DNA from: Channallabes apus
Taxonomy: Eukaryota > Chordata > Actinopteri > Siluriformes > Clariidae
Assembly: GCA_030522415.1 (NCBI GenBank)
Contig: CM060126.1
Span: forward strand, 3,304,333-3,368,332
Length of the DNA: 64,000 nt
Direction: 5' to 3'
Made by a program: the position numbers and the translations under genes. The notes beneath the pieces are model-generated. The model was not told where the DNA came from. It saw only the letters and a program-made list of their open reading frames with translations, and made no database searches. Positions within the stretch are counted from its first letter, which is position 1; each line of letters starts with the position of its first letter. Shown here one piece after another: positions 12,507 to 25,423 of this stretch.

Positions 12507-13925
12507 CCCTCTCTCTCTCTCTCTCTCTCTTGTCTTTACTGTGTGTCAGTTTGTGTGTGTTATGTGTGTGTGTGTTTTTCTTTTCTGTATTTATGTTTTT
12601 GGGCTGTGGAACGAATCATTTTACTTTCCATTATTTCTTATGGGGAAATGTACTTTGATTTATGAGTGTTTTGGAATACAAGCTTGGAACCTCGTATGCT
12701 CGTAATCCGAGGTTCCACTGTACTGATAAGTAAATGATAATAACACAGGGTTAAGCTTATCTCTAGTCAAGTTTTACTTAAAATGTCTTGCTTTATTGGT
12801 AGATAATTTTCCTTATTTTAAGAAATAAATTGCTAAAAACCAATGGAACAAAACGTTTTACGCTTGTAATTTTTGTAACATTTACCTAGAAATAGGTTTA
12901 ATAATCTTGAATTTTTAAACTTTATATACCCCCCTCCCCAAAAAATCTAACAAACAAGAATAACTCCCCTTCCCAACTGTGTTTGACTGATGGCACTTAG
13001 TTAGTAACCTAGTAACCCAGTGTACGTACAGTATCCATCCAATGACGGAAACTTCAAAGCACTTTTTGTAAATTTCTCTGGATAAGAGCATCTGCAAACA
13101 ATATAGATGTAAATGTAAATATTTGTTTATTTGTAATATGTAATATTATATATTTTTTAAAGATCTTTAATAGGATGATTTTGCTACTTATTAAATAGCG
13201 TCATATTTGTGTATTTAATTGGTCTTGAAAAGCCAGCAGTCTCCAGTAGTCATGCTAATGTTAATACTATTAATATTGTTAGTATAACACTGTTGATATG
13301 CAGAAATACTGTTAACATAATCCTTAATACCTTGAATTGATTGGTAAAAACAAAGTGGGTAGTTTTTATACTTAACTGGGACACGCCTCTATCTGAGGAA
13401 AACTCTGCCCCAATTGCGTAACTCTTGTGTAACGTCTAAATGCATTCGGCCGCATTTTACTTATAAGATATAACCCAAAATTTCATAAATGTTTTATGTG
13501 TTGTTTTGATTTCAGTGCATAAATTCAGTAAAGATATTGCATAAAGATGTTTGCGCACACACATTACATCACACAGCGGTATTATTAGAAATCCTTTTAG
13601 TATAATAAAGTTAGAATGTCTTCCAAATCTTCTGTTGCTGCTTTACATATTGAAGTAAATAGTTTAAAACTAATTAAACTTCACAAGTTTAATTTCAGAG
13701 TGTATATTAAATTATTTGCAGTCGCTTTATAGTTCTAGGGTGTTATTTATTTTTATAAAAAGTTTTATTTTGTATTTTTTTCAGTATAAGGTGGCACTTA
13801 ATTTTTTTTATTGTTCTGTTTTCTTTTCTTTAAGATTTTTCTTAGCCGAGAGAGGCCGACCATAGACACTCATATGCATAAGGAAAATACTTTCACATAT
13901 TCTTCACATGTCTAGTAAAGGACGG

Positions 13926-13958
<33 letters not shown>

Positions 13959-14228
13959 CAGAGCTAGAAAAGCATCTATCAAGAAAAAATCGATTCTTGT
14001 TCTGGTGCTCCAGCTTTCCCTGTTATTTTGCTGCTCATTTCTCTCTCTTCCCCCCCCTCTCTCTCTCCCTCTGTCTCTCTCTCTCTCTTTCTCTCACTTT
14101 CTCCTTGACTCTATCTTCCCTCTCACTCTTCCCTCTTTGTCTCTCTTTACTGACAAACCGGTGTCGTGTTGGCAGATTTCATGCATTATTCATCATTACA
14201 AGCGCTGTGAAGAGAGAGAGAGGGAATG

Positions 14229-14266
<38 letters not shown>

Positions 14267-16992
14267 ACAGTCCTCTGTAAAAACACCTGGCATTCACAGC
14301 AATAAATAACTTAAAGCGACACCGAGGGCAGGAGCTGGAGGTGTTCAGTAGGTTTGCAGGTGCATAATGTCCTTTAATGGACATATACACACTCTCAAAC
14401 ACATAACATCAGTGTGTGTGTGTGTGTGTGTGTGTGTATCATGCAAGGACTTTATCCATCAAGGTCCGCCTCTTTAACTGGAATTGAAATAAAGACAAAT
14501 TAAAATAAACTAGGGTTAAACAGTGCAGTTCCGGCTCAGGCCTTATACACGGCCCGCAACTAACTGACAAATCTTAGATTTAGCAATTAAAAATGGCTAA
14601 TGGATGGACAGACAAATGAAAGAATCAGTGGAGGGATGTGTGGATGAGAGAATTAACTGATTGGTTTATCTGAAGGGATGCAGTCTACATAAATATAAGG
14701 CTGTGTGGATGAACAGATGAATGGATGCATGCATGAGCGGTAGGATGAATGGATGGATGAACAGAGGGACGAGTGATGTAGTAGATGGGTGGATGGATGG
14801 ATTCATTCATTTAAAGGGATGAATAGATTTCAGGTTGGATGGATACATAAACATGTTGGATGTTTGATAAATGAGTACAAGACTGGGGATAGATGAACAG
14901 GAGAAAGGATGGATACTTGAGTGGATGGATGGAGCAAAGGAGAGATATATTTAGAGATGGATGGATTATTTTGGATGAATAGATGAGACACTGAATTAAT
15001 GGATGGATGGATGATGGATGGAGAAACATGTTAGACGCTACAGTATATTGATGGATAAGAGCTAGATTGGCGGGAGTATGAAATCTTGGGTAAATGGTTA
15101 GATGAACATTTTGATGGATGAATAGATTGATGGATAGATTAGTTCATCTGAATGGATGCATCCTGGATGAATAAACAGATGAATAGTTGGTTGCCTAAGT
15201 TGATGGATGGATGAATGAACAGAAGAATGGGTGTATAAATGGAGATTAATGGATGGATGCACAAGTTGATGGATGGATGAATGAACGGGGATTGGTGGAT
15301 GAATGGAAAAGTGGATGGAAGAATAGACGGATTAGTTAATCTTAAAGGCTGGATGCATAAACAAGTAGATGGATGGGTGCATAAGTTGATGGATGGATGA
15401 ATGAATGAATGAACAGAGGGATGGATGAGTGGACAAGTGGAAAGAAACATGGATGGATGAGTTCTTCTCTATATATGCTGGATTCATGAATAGAATTCCG
15501 TGTGGATAAATAAATGAATGACTGGATGGATGAAGGATGTATGTATGAATGGATGGATGGGTTGATGGTTGGATGCCTGTACATGTACGATGCTGTAAAG
15601 ATGGCTAAGGGTTGGGTGAATAAATGTCAGATAAATATTTAGAGATGCATTTTGTTGGACAAAAAGATTGATGGATGGATCAGTTCGTTAGATCACCATG
15701 ATTAGAAGGTTTGGGTGGATGGATGGAAGAATTGATGAATGTTAGAAGATGGCAGGATACAGATGGTGGATGGATTGAAGAATGAATGAGTGGCTGGATG
15801 ACGAGGTGATTGATTGATTAATGGATGGATGGGCTGGTTGGAGGAATTGGTAGAATTAAACGGTAATGCTGGATACATTAGAAGCCTGGACGGAAGTCTG
15901 ATTTAATGGATGGATGGATAGATGGATGGATGGTTGGAAGGAAGAATAAGTGGGTGAATGGTTGGATCAGCAGATGGATGGATATAGATGGTCCAGCAGG
16001 TGAATTGACAAGAGGATGAGTGGGTGAAGAAGTAAATAAATGACAATGTGGGATTAAATTAAATGTGCAGTTTGATGGACACGCAAACGAAGGATGACTG
16101 GCTGAATAGATGAATTGATAAGTGGGTAGACAGGCAAACAAATGAAATGTGAACACTGTACTGGTGAATGTGGGCTAAATGGAGGGATGGAGGGATGGAT
16201 TGATGGATGGATGGATTGATGGATGGATTGATGGATGGATTGATGGATGGATGGATGGATGGTTGGATGGATGGATGGATTGATGGATGGATGGATGGAT
16301 GGTTGGATGGATTGATGGATGGATGGATGGTTGGATGGATGGATTGATGGATGGATGGATGGTTGGATGGATTGATGGATGGATGGATGGATGGTTGGAT
16401 GGATGGATTGATGGATGGCTCAAATGATCACAGATGCATGTTGTTATTGTTCAGTGAACTGTTCTTTATAAATAAAATAGATATACAGCTTGTCCTTGTG
16501 TGCGTAAAGTGACAGTGATTGACGTGAGATGTATATAAGTAGCTTTTGTCATCTGTTACATAGAGTTGAGTCACTGTACAGTGCAGTGGCGAGCGATAAG
16601 GATGATTTCCTGCTTACTTACTAAAATTCTTGCTTACCTTCTTTTCTCTCCTTTTTCTTCCTCTCTTTCTCCCATCACTCTTTCTCTCCCTCCTCTAATA
16701 TCTCGCTTTCTTTATCTTTTCTCTCTCTCCGCCATCACGTGGTCTCGCTCATCCACATCTTCTCATCGCTCTTGGTTTTACTTTGCTCTCCTTATCCTCC
16801 TTCCTGCAAATGCCTTTCATCTTCTCCTTCATCTCCCTCGCTCCCCCACTGTGCCTATGTGTGTGTGTATGTGTGTGTGTGTGTGTGTGTGAAAACGCAT
16901 GTTTGGAATGTACTGTATGATAAAAAAAAAAGACAGCCTTATAGTGCAACTTAGCACCTGCAGACAAGCAGACATGCACATGCGTGAACACA

Positions 16993-17057
<65 letters not shown>

Positions 17058-17280
17058 TTTTTCATTTGTGATTATGCTGCCTGTCCACACAATCAGATGT
17101 TCAAACTCCCACACACGTGTATCACAAGCCGATCTTATGTGTGCGTGTGTGTGTGTGTGTGTGTATGCATCTCTGTTGCTCCTATTATTTCAGCTGTCTG
17201 CAATCACTCATCACTTTAATTAATATGCTAATGTTACTAGTGCAGCTGTTAAACACACACAAACACAAACTCCATGATAC

Positions 17281-17337
<57 letters not shown>

Positions 17338-17378
17338 GTCTTACGCAGTTTCTGCTTGTTGCAAGCACTTTAGTCAAT

Positions 17379-17452
<74 letters not shown>

Positions 17453-18299
17453 GTGCAAAGCGGTCAGCAATCGAGCCGATGGTTGCTATGGTGATAAAAT
17501 TAGAAGTTTGACGTTAAGACCTTTAGGAGAGAGGGTGTGTGTTCTTTAGCTGCCACTTTCCTTGGAAAGAAACCACTGATAAAGCGAAAACTTTTGAGTG
17601 TGTTGTTTTGTTTGTCCTTTCTTTCACACAACACACACACACACACAGGCACGGACATTTTGCCTACACTATTGTTTATAATCAAACTCTTAAATAATGA
17701 CAAATTCAATGTAAATATAAACATTTCCACCCTGTCTGGATTTGATGTCTCGCGTGTTATTTGTATTTTGTCTGTTTATTTGGTTTTCATTTGCTCACTG
17801 TTTGAATTGTTCTGTTTTGTCTGCATGGGACGTTTTTTTTTTTTCTTTTTTTTTTTTGCTTGTGTTTTCTTTGTTATGTCTGTAGTTTTGTTCAAATTTG
17901 TCTCCTTTATTTTTTTGGTCTTCACTGGGTTTTTTTTTCTTCCAGTCTTTGATTTATTATGTTTTGCTTGTTTTTTGTCTGATTGATTTTATTTTGTTTG
18001 CCTCCTTGTATTTTGCTCTGCTTTGTGTTTTTATGTTATGTTTTGTCTATACAGCGGTACCTTGGATTGCGAGTGTTTTGCAAGATGAGCAAAAATTATA
18101 AATATATTTTTTAACTCGGTAAACAAGCGAGGTCTTAAAATACGAGCAGGTTTGTGTGTCATCGTCTCTCACGCTCGGTCTCAGTGTGCGAACTGTTTAC
18201 TATAACACTGTGGCCACGTGCGTGTGTGCATAAAGCATCTTTTATTTTGTGTTTGTGTGTGCACATGCTTGTGTGAGTGAAAGTCTCTATCAGTACCCT

Positions 18300-18345
<46 letters not shown>

Positions 18346-18848
18346 TGAGAACGTCATCCTCAGTCACTACAGTCACGATTCAATTCAAAGATAAAGTGCA
18401 GGTTAATTTGTTAAATTTTTACTTCATATTTTGCATTTATTCTTTTTATATGAATATTTTGGGGTTGTGGAACGAAACATCTGAGTTTTCATTATTTCTT
18501 ATGGAGGGAATTTACTTTAATATACAAGCACGCTTCTGGAGCAAATTATGCTTGCAATGCAAGGTTCCACTGTATTTTGTCTAATCAAATTCTGTCTGTT
18601 TAGTTTTGTCTGTATTTTGTCTGTTCACTTTTTTGTGCTTTTTGTCTGTATTTTGTCTGTTCACTTTTTTGTGCTTTTTGTCTGTATTTTGTCTGGTCTG
18701 TTCCAAAAAAAATCTGTTTTGTCTGTATTTGGTCTGCTTTGTTTTGTCCGCTTCAAATCTTCTTTTCATCTTTGTACTTGACACATTCAACTGAACACAC
18801 AGTCAGAAAGCAAGACATCCAACTTGTTTGGAGGAGCCAAAAGAATAA

Positions 18849-18879
<31 letters not shown>

Positions 18880-18988
18880 ACCACGCTTAGGATTAATTCA
18901 AAACTGCGTGTGTTTCAGGTCTCATAACGACAACTGCCAGGAAGTTGGACCGAGAACAGCAGGCAGAGCATGTACTCGAGGTGAGGCG

Positions 18989-19029
<41 letters not shown>

Positions 19030-19709
19030 GCACACACCCGCTCATTTGTATGTCACACATGCAAGCCCACATCTCTCTCTCTCTCTCTCTCTCTCATACA
19101 CACACAGTTAAAGTGAGGTGTAGAAATCCATTTTCAAATGGTGGTGGTAGATTGCACATTGATGGTAGCCTGATGAGAGCAAGATTGTGTGTGTGTGTAC
19201 AGAGAGAGAGTGGAAGGAAAAGAATATATATATCATACTATTCTGTCGACAACGTCTATCATGTGTCTCACACACACACACACGCTTGTGCTTTTTTTCC
19301 TGTTCTTTTCAATATTTAGCATTTTGTATTTCTCCTGTCCCTCTTTTCTGCGTCTCATGTTGCTCCTCACTTATACCAACTCTCTCATCTCATTATCCAC
19401 ATGATCATTTTCCACTTGTTTTTCTCTCCATCTTTCGTTTATCTGTCTGTCCCACTGTCCTCAGCACTCCCCTGGTGTGTTTTTGAGCAGATGGTGTTTG
19501 AAAGCATCAGCGTTTAAAATCAATTAAGTGACAGGAAAAATTAAACTTGGGTACTTATCCCCTCTGAGGATTTAATGTTATGATAATGATATGCGTGTTT
19601 ATCGGCCCATTGATGGAGTTTAATCATGACTCTCCATGAGCAAATAATCATTTATAACATGCAGGAAAATACACCATGATGGGAAACTTCCAGAGATTTT
19701 GTTTAGAGA

Positions 19710-19769
<60 letters not shown>

Positions 19770-22700
19770 GTGACCGTATCCGACGGAGGACCCTCGCCCC
19801 GTCACACCACAGTGTGGGTGGTGATTCAAGTCCTGGATGTAAACGATAACAAGCCCGTTTTCCCAGAGAAACTCTACCAGGTGCGTTTACCTGAGCGTGG
19901 GCGGAGACAGAGAGGCGGAGCTATCTACCGCATCTTCGCCCACGACGCTGATCACGGCCCCAATGCCGAGCTCACCTACAGCATCGTGGATGGCAACGAC
20001 GACGGCAAGTTCCACATCGACCCCAAGACTGGACTTGTGTCCTCTCCCAGGAAGCAGTTCCCCGCTGGAACATACGACATTCTCACTGTACGTTAACTTT
20101 GACCTTTGACCCCTGTCTGTGTTTCTAGATTGACTTAACGTTCTAGATTTTTGGTTCTTTCTGTTGTAAATCTGTTGTAGCTATTGGACACAAGCAGGAG
20201 CTCAATAAAATATGAAATTTATAAATTCTTTATATTTATAAAAAAAACTTTATATGTATTTTTATATAAATAAACTTAGTAGAATATGCAAATACTTATA
20301 TGGAATTGCAAAATGTATTAAATAAATTTCATATGCCATAGTTTAGTCATGTAAGTTATGTACTGCATATAGAATTTGATATACAGTATATAGAAGCATA
20401 CATATAAAAAATAGTTTTTATAAAAAAATTTATTACAGAAACAGCTAAATTTAGCTACCAAATTACTTTTATAACACAATTTATTTAGTATAATAGATAC
20501 TGTGGTTTAATACATAATTAATATGTAGTTATATAAACAGTTTTAGTTTTCACAATCTTATTTAGAAATAATAATTATGGAAACGTTTATTTTGTTTTAG
20601 TGTTATAAACAGGCATTTATGTAACTGATGTTAGATTAAAATTTCTAAAATTAAACTTCTAAAAAAGACATGCAATTATATAAATAGCTAAAGATTAGTT
20701 TTTTATTTTACAGTAGAACTTGTAGAAGTAGTTAAAGAATTAGTGTTATGAATTTGTTAGTGACTTAAGAATGGTCAGAAAAAATATATTTTTTATTTTA
20801 TTATAATAAAATTTTTCTATAACTCTATTTAATTTGTATATTTTTTTAATTAATGAGACTCACACTTTGTAAATTTAGTTCAGCTTAAACAGAAGAATTT
20901 AGTTACAGGGTTTGAATTTTAGTTTTACCTTTGACCTCAGGTGAAGGTGGTGGATAACGGCCGTCCTCAGCGCTGGGCAACGGCTCGTTTGCATATCGAA
21001 TGGATCCGTCGGCCGCCTCCAAGTTCCGTGCCGCTGGCTTTCGATGAGTCGCTTTACAACTTCACTGTCATGGAAAGTGATAAAGTGGCGGACATTGTGG
21101 GTGTGGTCTCAGCCCAACAGCAGGGCTCCACCCCCCTGTGGTTTGACATCACAGGTGAGAAATTTTATGCTTTAATGGGAGGAAAGTTTTTGTCCATAAA
21201 TAAAGATTATTGCCAGATTTGTAGTTTACTGTTGCATTTTGGTTTCTGCTTGAACAAAAGAAATTTACTTTGTTTGTACAATTTACCGTAAATTAGCATT
21301 GTTACCAATATTCGAATCTTGTATATAAGAGTTTATATACAAGATTTTACAACGGAAAAAGATTTCAAGGTTACAGATTTTTCTTTACAGTTTTCTTAAA
21401 ATAGCTAAATTTATGCAAGACGTCTAATAAAATCTTAAGTTTAGAATTTATTTAAAGGCAAAATGTATTGTAGTAAAATAAACATAAATATATGTTATTT
21501 TAAATGATTGTACAGTTATATAGCATGACTTTATTTTAGTCATGATTCTATGGAAAAAAAATGCTTTAATTTGTTAAAAAAAATACATAAAAATATTTGT
21601 TAAAACACAAATTTTTGGCTTGCAATTTTTTTACAGTATAAAAAAAAGGATTGCGGCTTTGTTTAGTTTTTACATATTGATATTATTTCTATTTGATTAA
21701 AATAAATAAAGTTTGTAAATGTCCTAAGTTTATTTAATTAATTTATCCTAAACATATATTTTTATAATTTTATTTATCTTTATTTGTTGTTGTTAACCTT
21801 GCATATTTTTATTGCCATTTATATGAATGGCCATAATTTAAACATGTTTATGCAAAACATCTAATAAACATCTTGCATGTTGAGTATTTTTACCAAGGAT
21901 TCTAAAATTTAGAATACATCGCTATATAAATAGATTCATAAACCATTTTATCAGCTAAAATTAAGGTTTCCATTAAGGTTATGGTTTCAATGATAGGAAA
22001 ACTTTTATATATATATATAATTTTATTTTCTTTATTTTTTTAGACCACTATTTATTAAAATTTAAAGGTTCTTTAAATGTGCATCAGAAGTCCACAGCTA
22101 TAGTTAAGGTTAAATATAAGGCTACAAGTTAATCACAGGATGATGTGTACTGTATAATAAATTATGTGTATTGAATAGGCCTCGATTTAGAACATATGTT
22201 TAGTACAAAGAGAACTTATACTAGAAATTTCACATTACAGAAACCTGAAGGTACGTAAGGTACATTACCATAAGGTAACCATGACGATTGGGGTTTCCAT
22301 TTCTGTTCCCGTGACAGTTAAGGTCTGTAAGGATGTCAACGATCAATCAAACAAGAATAGGTTATGTTAATAAGGAACAATAATTTTTTTTTATATAATT
22401 AGCCTTTTGATGGGAACTTCACTGTTGTTAAAATTCACGTTTATAATAACGGTTGCTCGTGTTTCTCGACATTTTACTGATTCTCACATTAGAGTCTGTT
22501 TATTTATATTGATAATGTTCAGGTCAATCGCTTAGAGTAACTCAGCATCGCTAATTAGTTGAGTTTCGGTTCCCCATAACGCACCACGCATGCTTCACTC
22601 GATATTCAGATACCTTCTGCTTGCTTCGGCTGTAGCTGCTTTGCACTCCTCCGTCGCTCTGCCTTTTTTTCCTTTTCTTTTCATTTTTTGTTCTTGGTCT

Positions 22701-23732
22701 GGAGTCACAGCCCAATCTGTTTCTCTTTTTCCTATCGCTCACATTTTTCTCTCTTTTCATTCTTTACTTCGTTTACTTTTTCTTTCCTTCCCTAAACCAT
22801 CCCTTCGTTTTTATTTCTGATGGATACTACTTGTATTTCTACCACTATTGTCTTTCATTCCTTTATTTTTTTTATCTCTTCGTCTAATGTCTTCTATACC
22901 TCCTTCTATAGCTTCATCCTCCTCTCATCATTCGTTGTCGTTTCTTTTTCCCTGCCTCTATTCTCTGACTGCCATCCTGTCTCTCTTCTTTTTGATTTTC
23001 TCATCTTCTGTACTCGTTCATTTTCTTTATTTCTCTTATGTCTCTTTTTTTCATTTATTCTTACCATCTTTATCCCTCATTCTTTAAAAAAAAAAACATC
23101 CAATATTCTCTTATTTTCTTTTCTCTCCTGCTCCCTGTTCTTATCCTTCGCTTTTGTTTCCTGCCTTTGATATTTCTATTCTCTTTCCATCCCTCACTCC
23201 TTCTGCTCCTTCTTCCTGGATCCCTCTCTCTTTCTATTTTTCCTTAATGCTTCCTATGGGAAGGGCCGCGTCCTTTCCGTGAGACGTTCTTTGTTCTCCA
23301 GAGTGCCTGTGGCAGCAACTGTTCTAAAGAAGGTATCAGTCCACCTCTCTGTCTCTCTGTCTGTCTCTCTATTTCTGTTTCTCTCTCTTTCAATTAAAGA
23401 GTCTTTCTCTCTCTATATTTCTGTATCTCCCCTTTACTCTGTCTATCTTTCGATTTCTCTCTCTTTCTCTCTTCCGCTCTGTTGCTGGTTGTTCATCAGC
23501 TCTGCTTACCCATCATGCCCTGGTGTTGTGCAGTGCTGCTCTCTGGTTGGCTAGTCATTGTACTGCAGGGGATTGTGGGTAAAATGTTATCACAATAATC
23601 ATAAAATGTGTATATTTATGATTTTCTATCTTAATGTATGTCCTTGTGATGTGATGTGTATGTGACGTGTGTGTGAGAGACAGAGACAGAAAGAGAGACA
23701 GAAAGAGAGAGAGCGAGACAGAGAGACAGAGA

Positions 23733-23780
<48 letters not shown>

Positions 23781-23861
23781 GAGAGACAGAGAGAGACAGA
23801 GAGAGACAGAGAGAGAGAGAGACAGAGAGACAGAGAGACAGAGAGACAGAGAGAGAGAGAC

Positions 23862-23960
<99 letters not shown>

Positions 23961-24023
23961 CAGAGAGAGAGACAGAGAGAGAGAGAGAGACAGAGAGAGA
24001 GACAGAGAGAGACAGAGAGAGAC

Positions 24024-24122
<99 letters not shown>

Positions 24123-24213
24123 CAGGACGAAAGGAGGCGTCCAACCCCTAGGCTGCTCTTGACCCTGTCTGATTAAACGCTCTATTACACACCCAATAGA
24201 GTGAAAAGAAGAA

Positions 24214-24252
<39 letters not shown>

Positions 24253-24390
24253 GGGCATTGTATCCGAAGGCTGTTCAAATGATTAATATATTTATAAACT
24301 GCATGACTGATTATGTACGTGTGTGTGTGTGTGTGAGAGAGAGAGAGATTTAACTGTGTTTAGCCTGTCTCTGTGAGGTACTGAACATTG

Positions 24391-24424
<34 letters not shown>

Positions 24425-24562
24425 GGTGGGGATGATGAGAGTGTGTTTGATGTCAAGGCCGCTGGGACGATCATCATCGCTAAATCTCTGGACGCTGAGC
24501 AGAGATCCTTCTACAACCTCACACTGGAGGTGACAGATGGGACCAACACAGCCTACACACAG

Positions 24563-24606
<44 letters not shown>

Positions 24607-24665
24607 CTACAGGTCCTCTGTGTGGATTTTTTAGCAATTAACTGGAATGTCCAGAAGTCATAATG

Positions 24666-24707
<42 letters not shown>

Positions 24708-24828
24708 CCAGAGGTCCTCAGATAACAGGATTATATCACATTTGAGTAACTTCTTGTGGTTTATTTTATACACAGTGTGGCTGCAAGTCCTGAAACACAC
24801 ACACAGACATACACATGCACACAAATAT

Positions 24829-24882
<54 letters not shown>

Positions 24883-25160
24883 CTCCAGGTCCTCAGATTC
24901 CAGGATTATGTCAGATTCATGTAGCTCAGTGTGGTTTATTTAACAATTAAGTTGAATGACCTGAAGTCATAATGACACACACACACACAAACACATACAG
25001 AGTGATTTGCAATTGTGCATTGTTATACAATGTAACACACACACACACACACACACCTCCAGGTCCTCAAATGACAGGATTATGTCAGATTCCTGTAACT
25101 CAGTGTGGTTTATTTGTCAGCAGTGAGGTTGCATGTCCTAAACTCATAAGTGCATGCATT

Positions 25161-25241
<81 letters not shown>

Positions 25242-25377
25242 CTCCAGAGGTCCTCAGATAACAGGATTATATCACATTTGAGTAACTTCTTGTTATACAC
25301 AGTGTGGCTGCAAGTCCTGAAACACACACACACTCACACACACACACACAGACATACACATGCACACAAATATACAT

Positions 25378-25423
<46 letters not shown>

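Larger units (their letters stand above)
11442..18918. other. fat3 intron (7.5 kb), repeat-filled
   Basis: Contains a SINE fragment, a mariner-type MITE, CA/GT and TC arrays, GGAT-rich DNA and a second MITE copy, listed separately. 12721-13920 is AT-rich with nothing recognisable. 14040-14260 is pyrimidine then purine simple sequence. No exon-like sequence was seen. Confidence 0.75.

Noticed and set aside
16175..16423. HPSIHPS repeat protein on the minus strand
   Set aside because: It is a translation of (GGAT)n simple sequence. No start context or homology.
22590..23247. Overlapping hydrophobic Phe/Leu/Ser frames that could pass for membrane proteins
   Set aside because: The DNA is pyrimidine-rich intron sequence and three frames are open at once, as expected for low-complexity DNA.
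23626..24278. Ser/Leu-rich and Arg/Glu-rich open frames of 160-215 residues
   Set aside because: They lie entirely in GAGACA simple sequence, in an intron.
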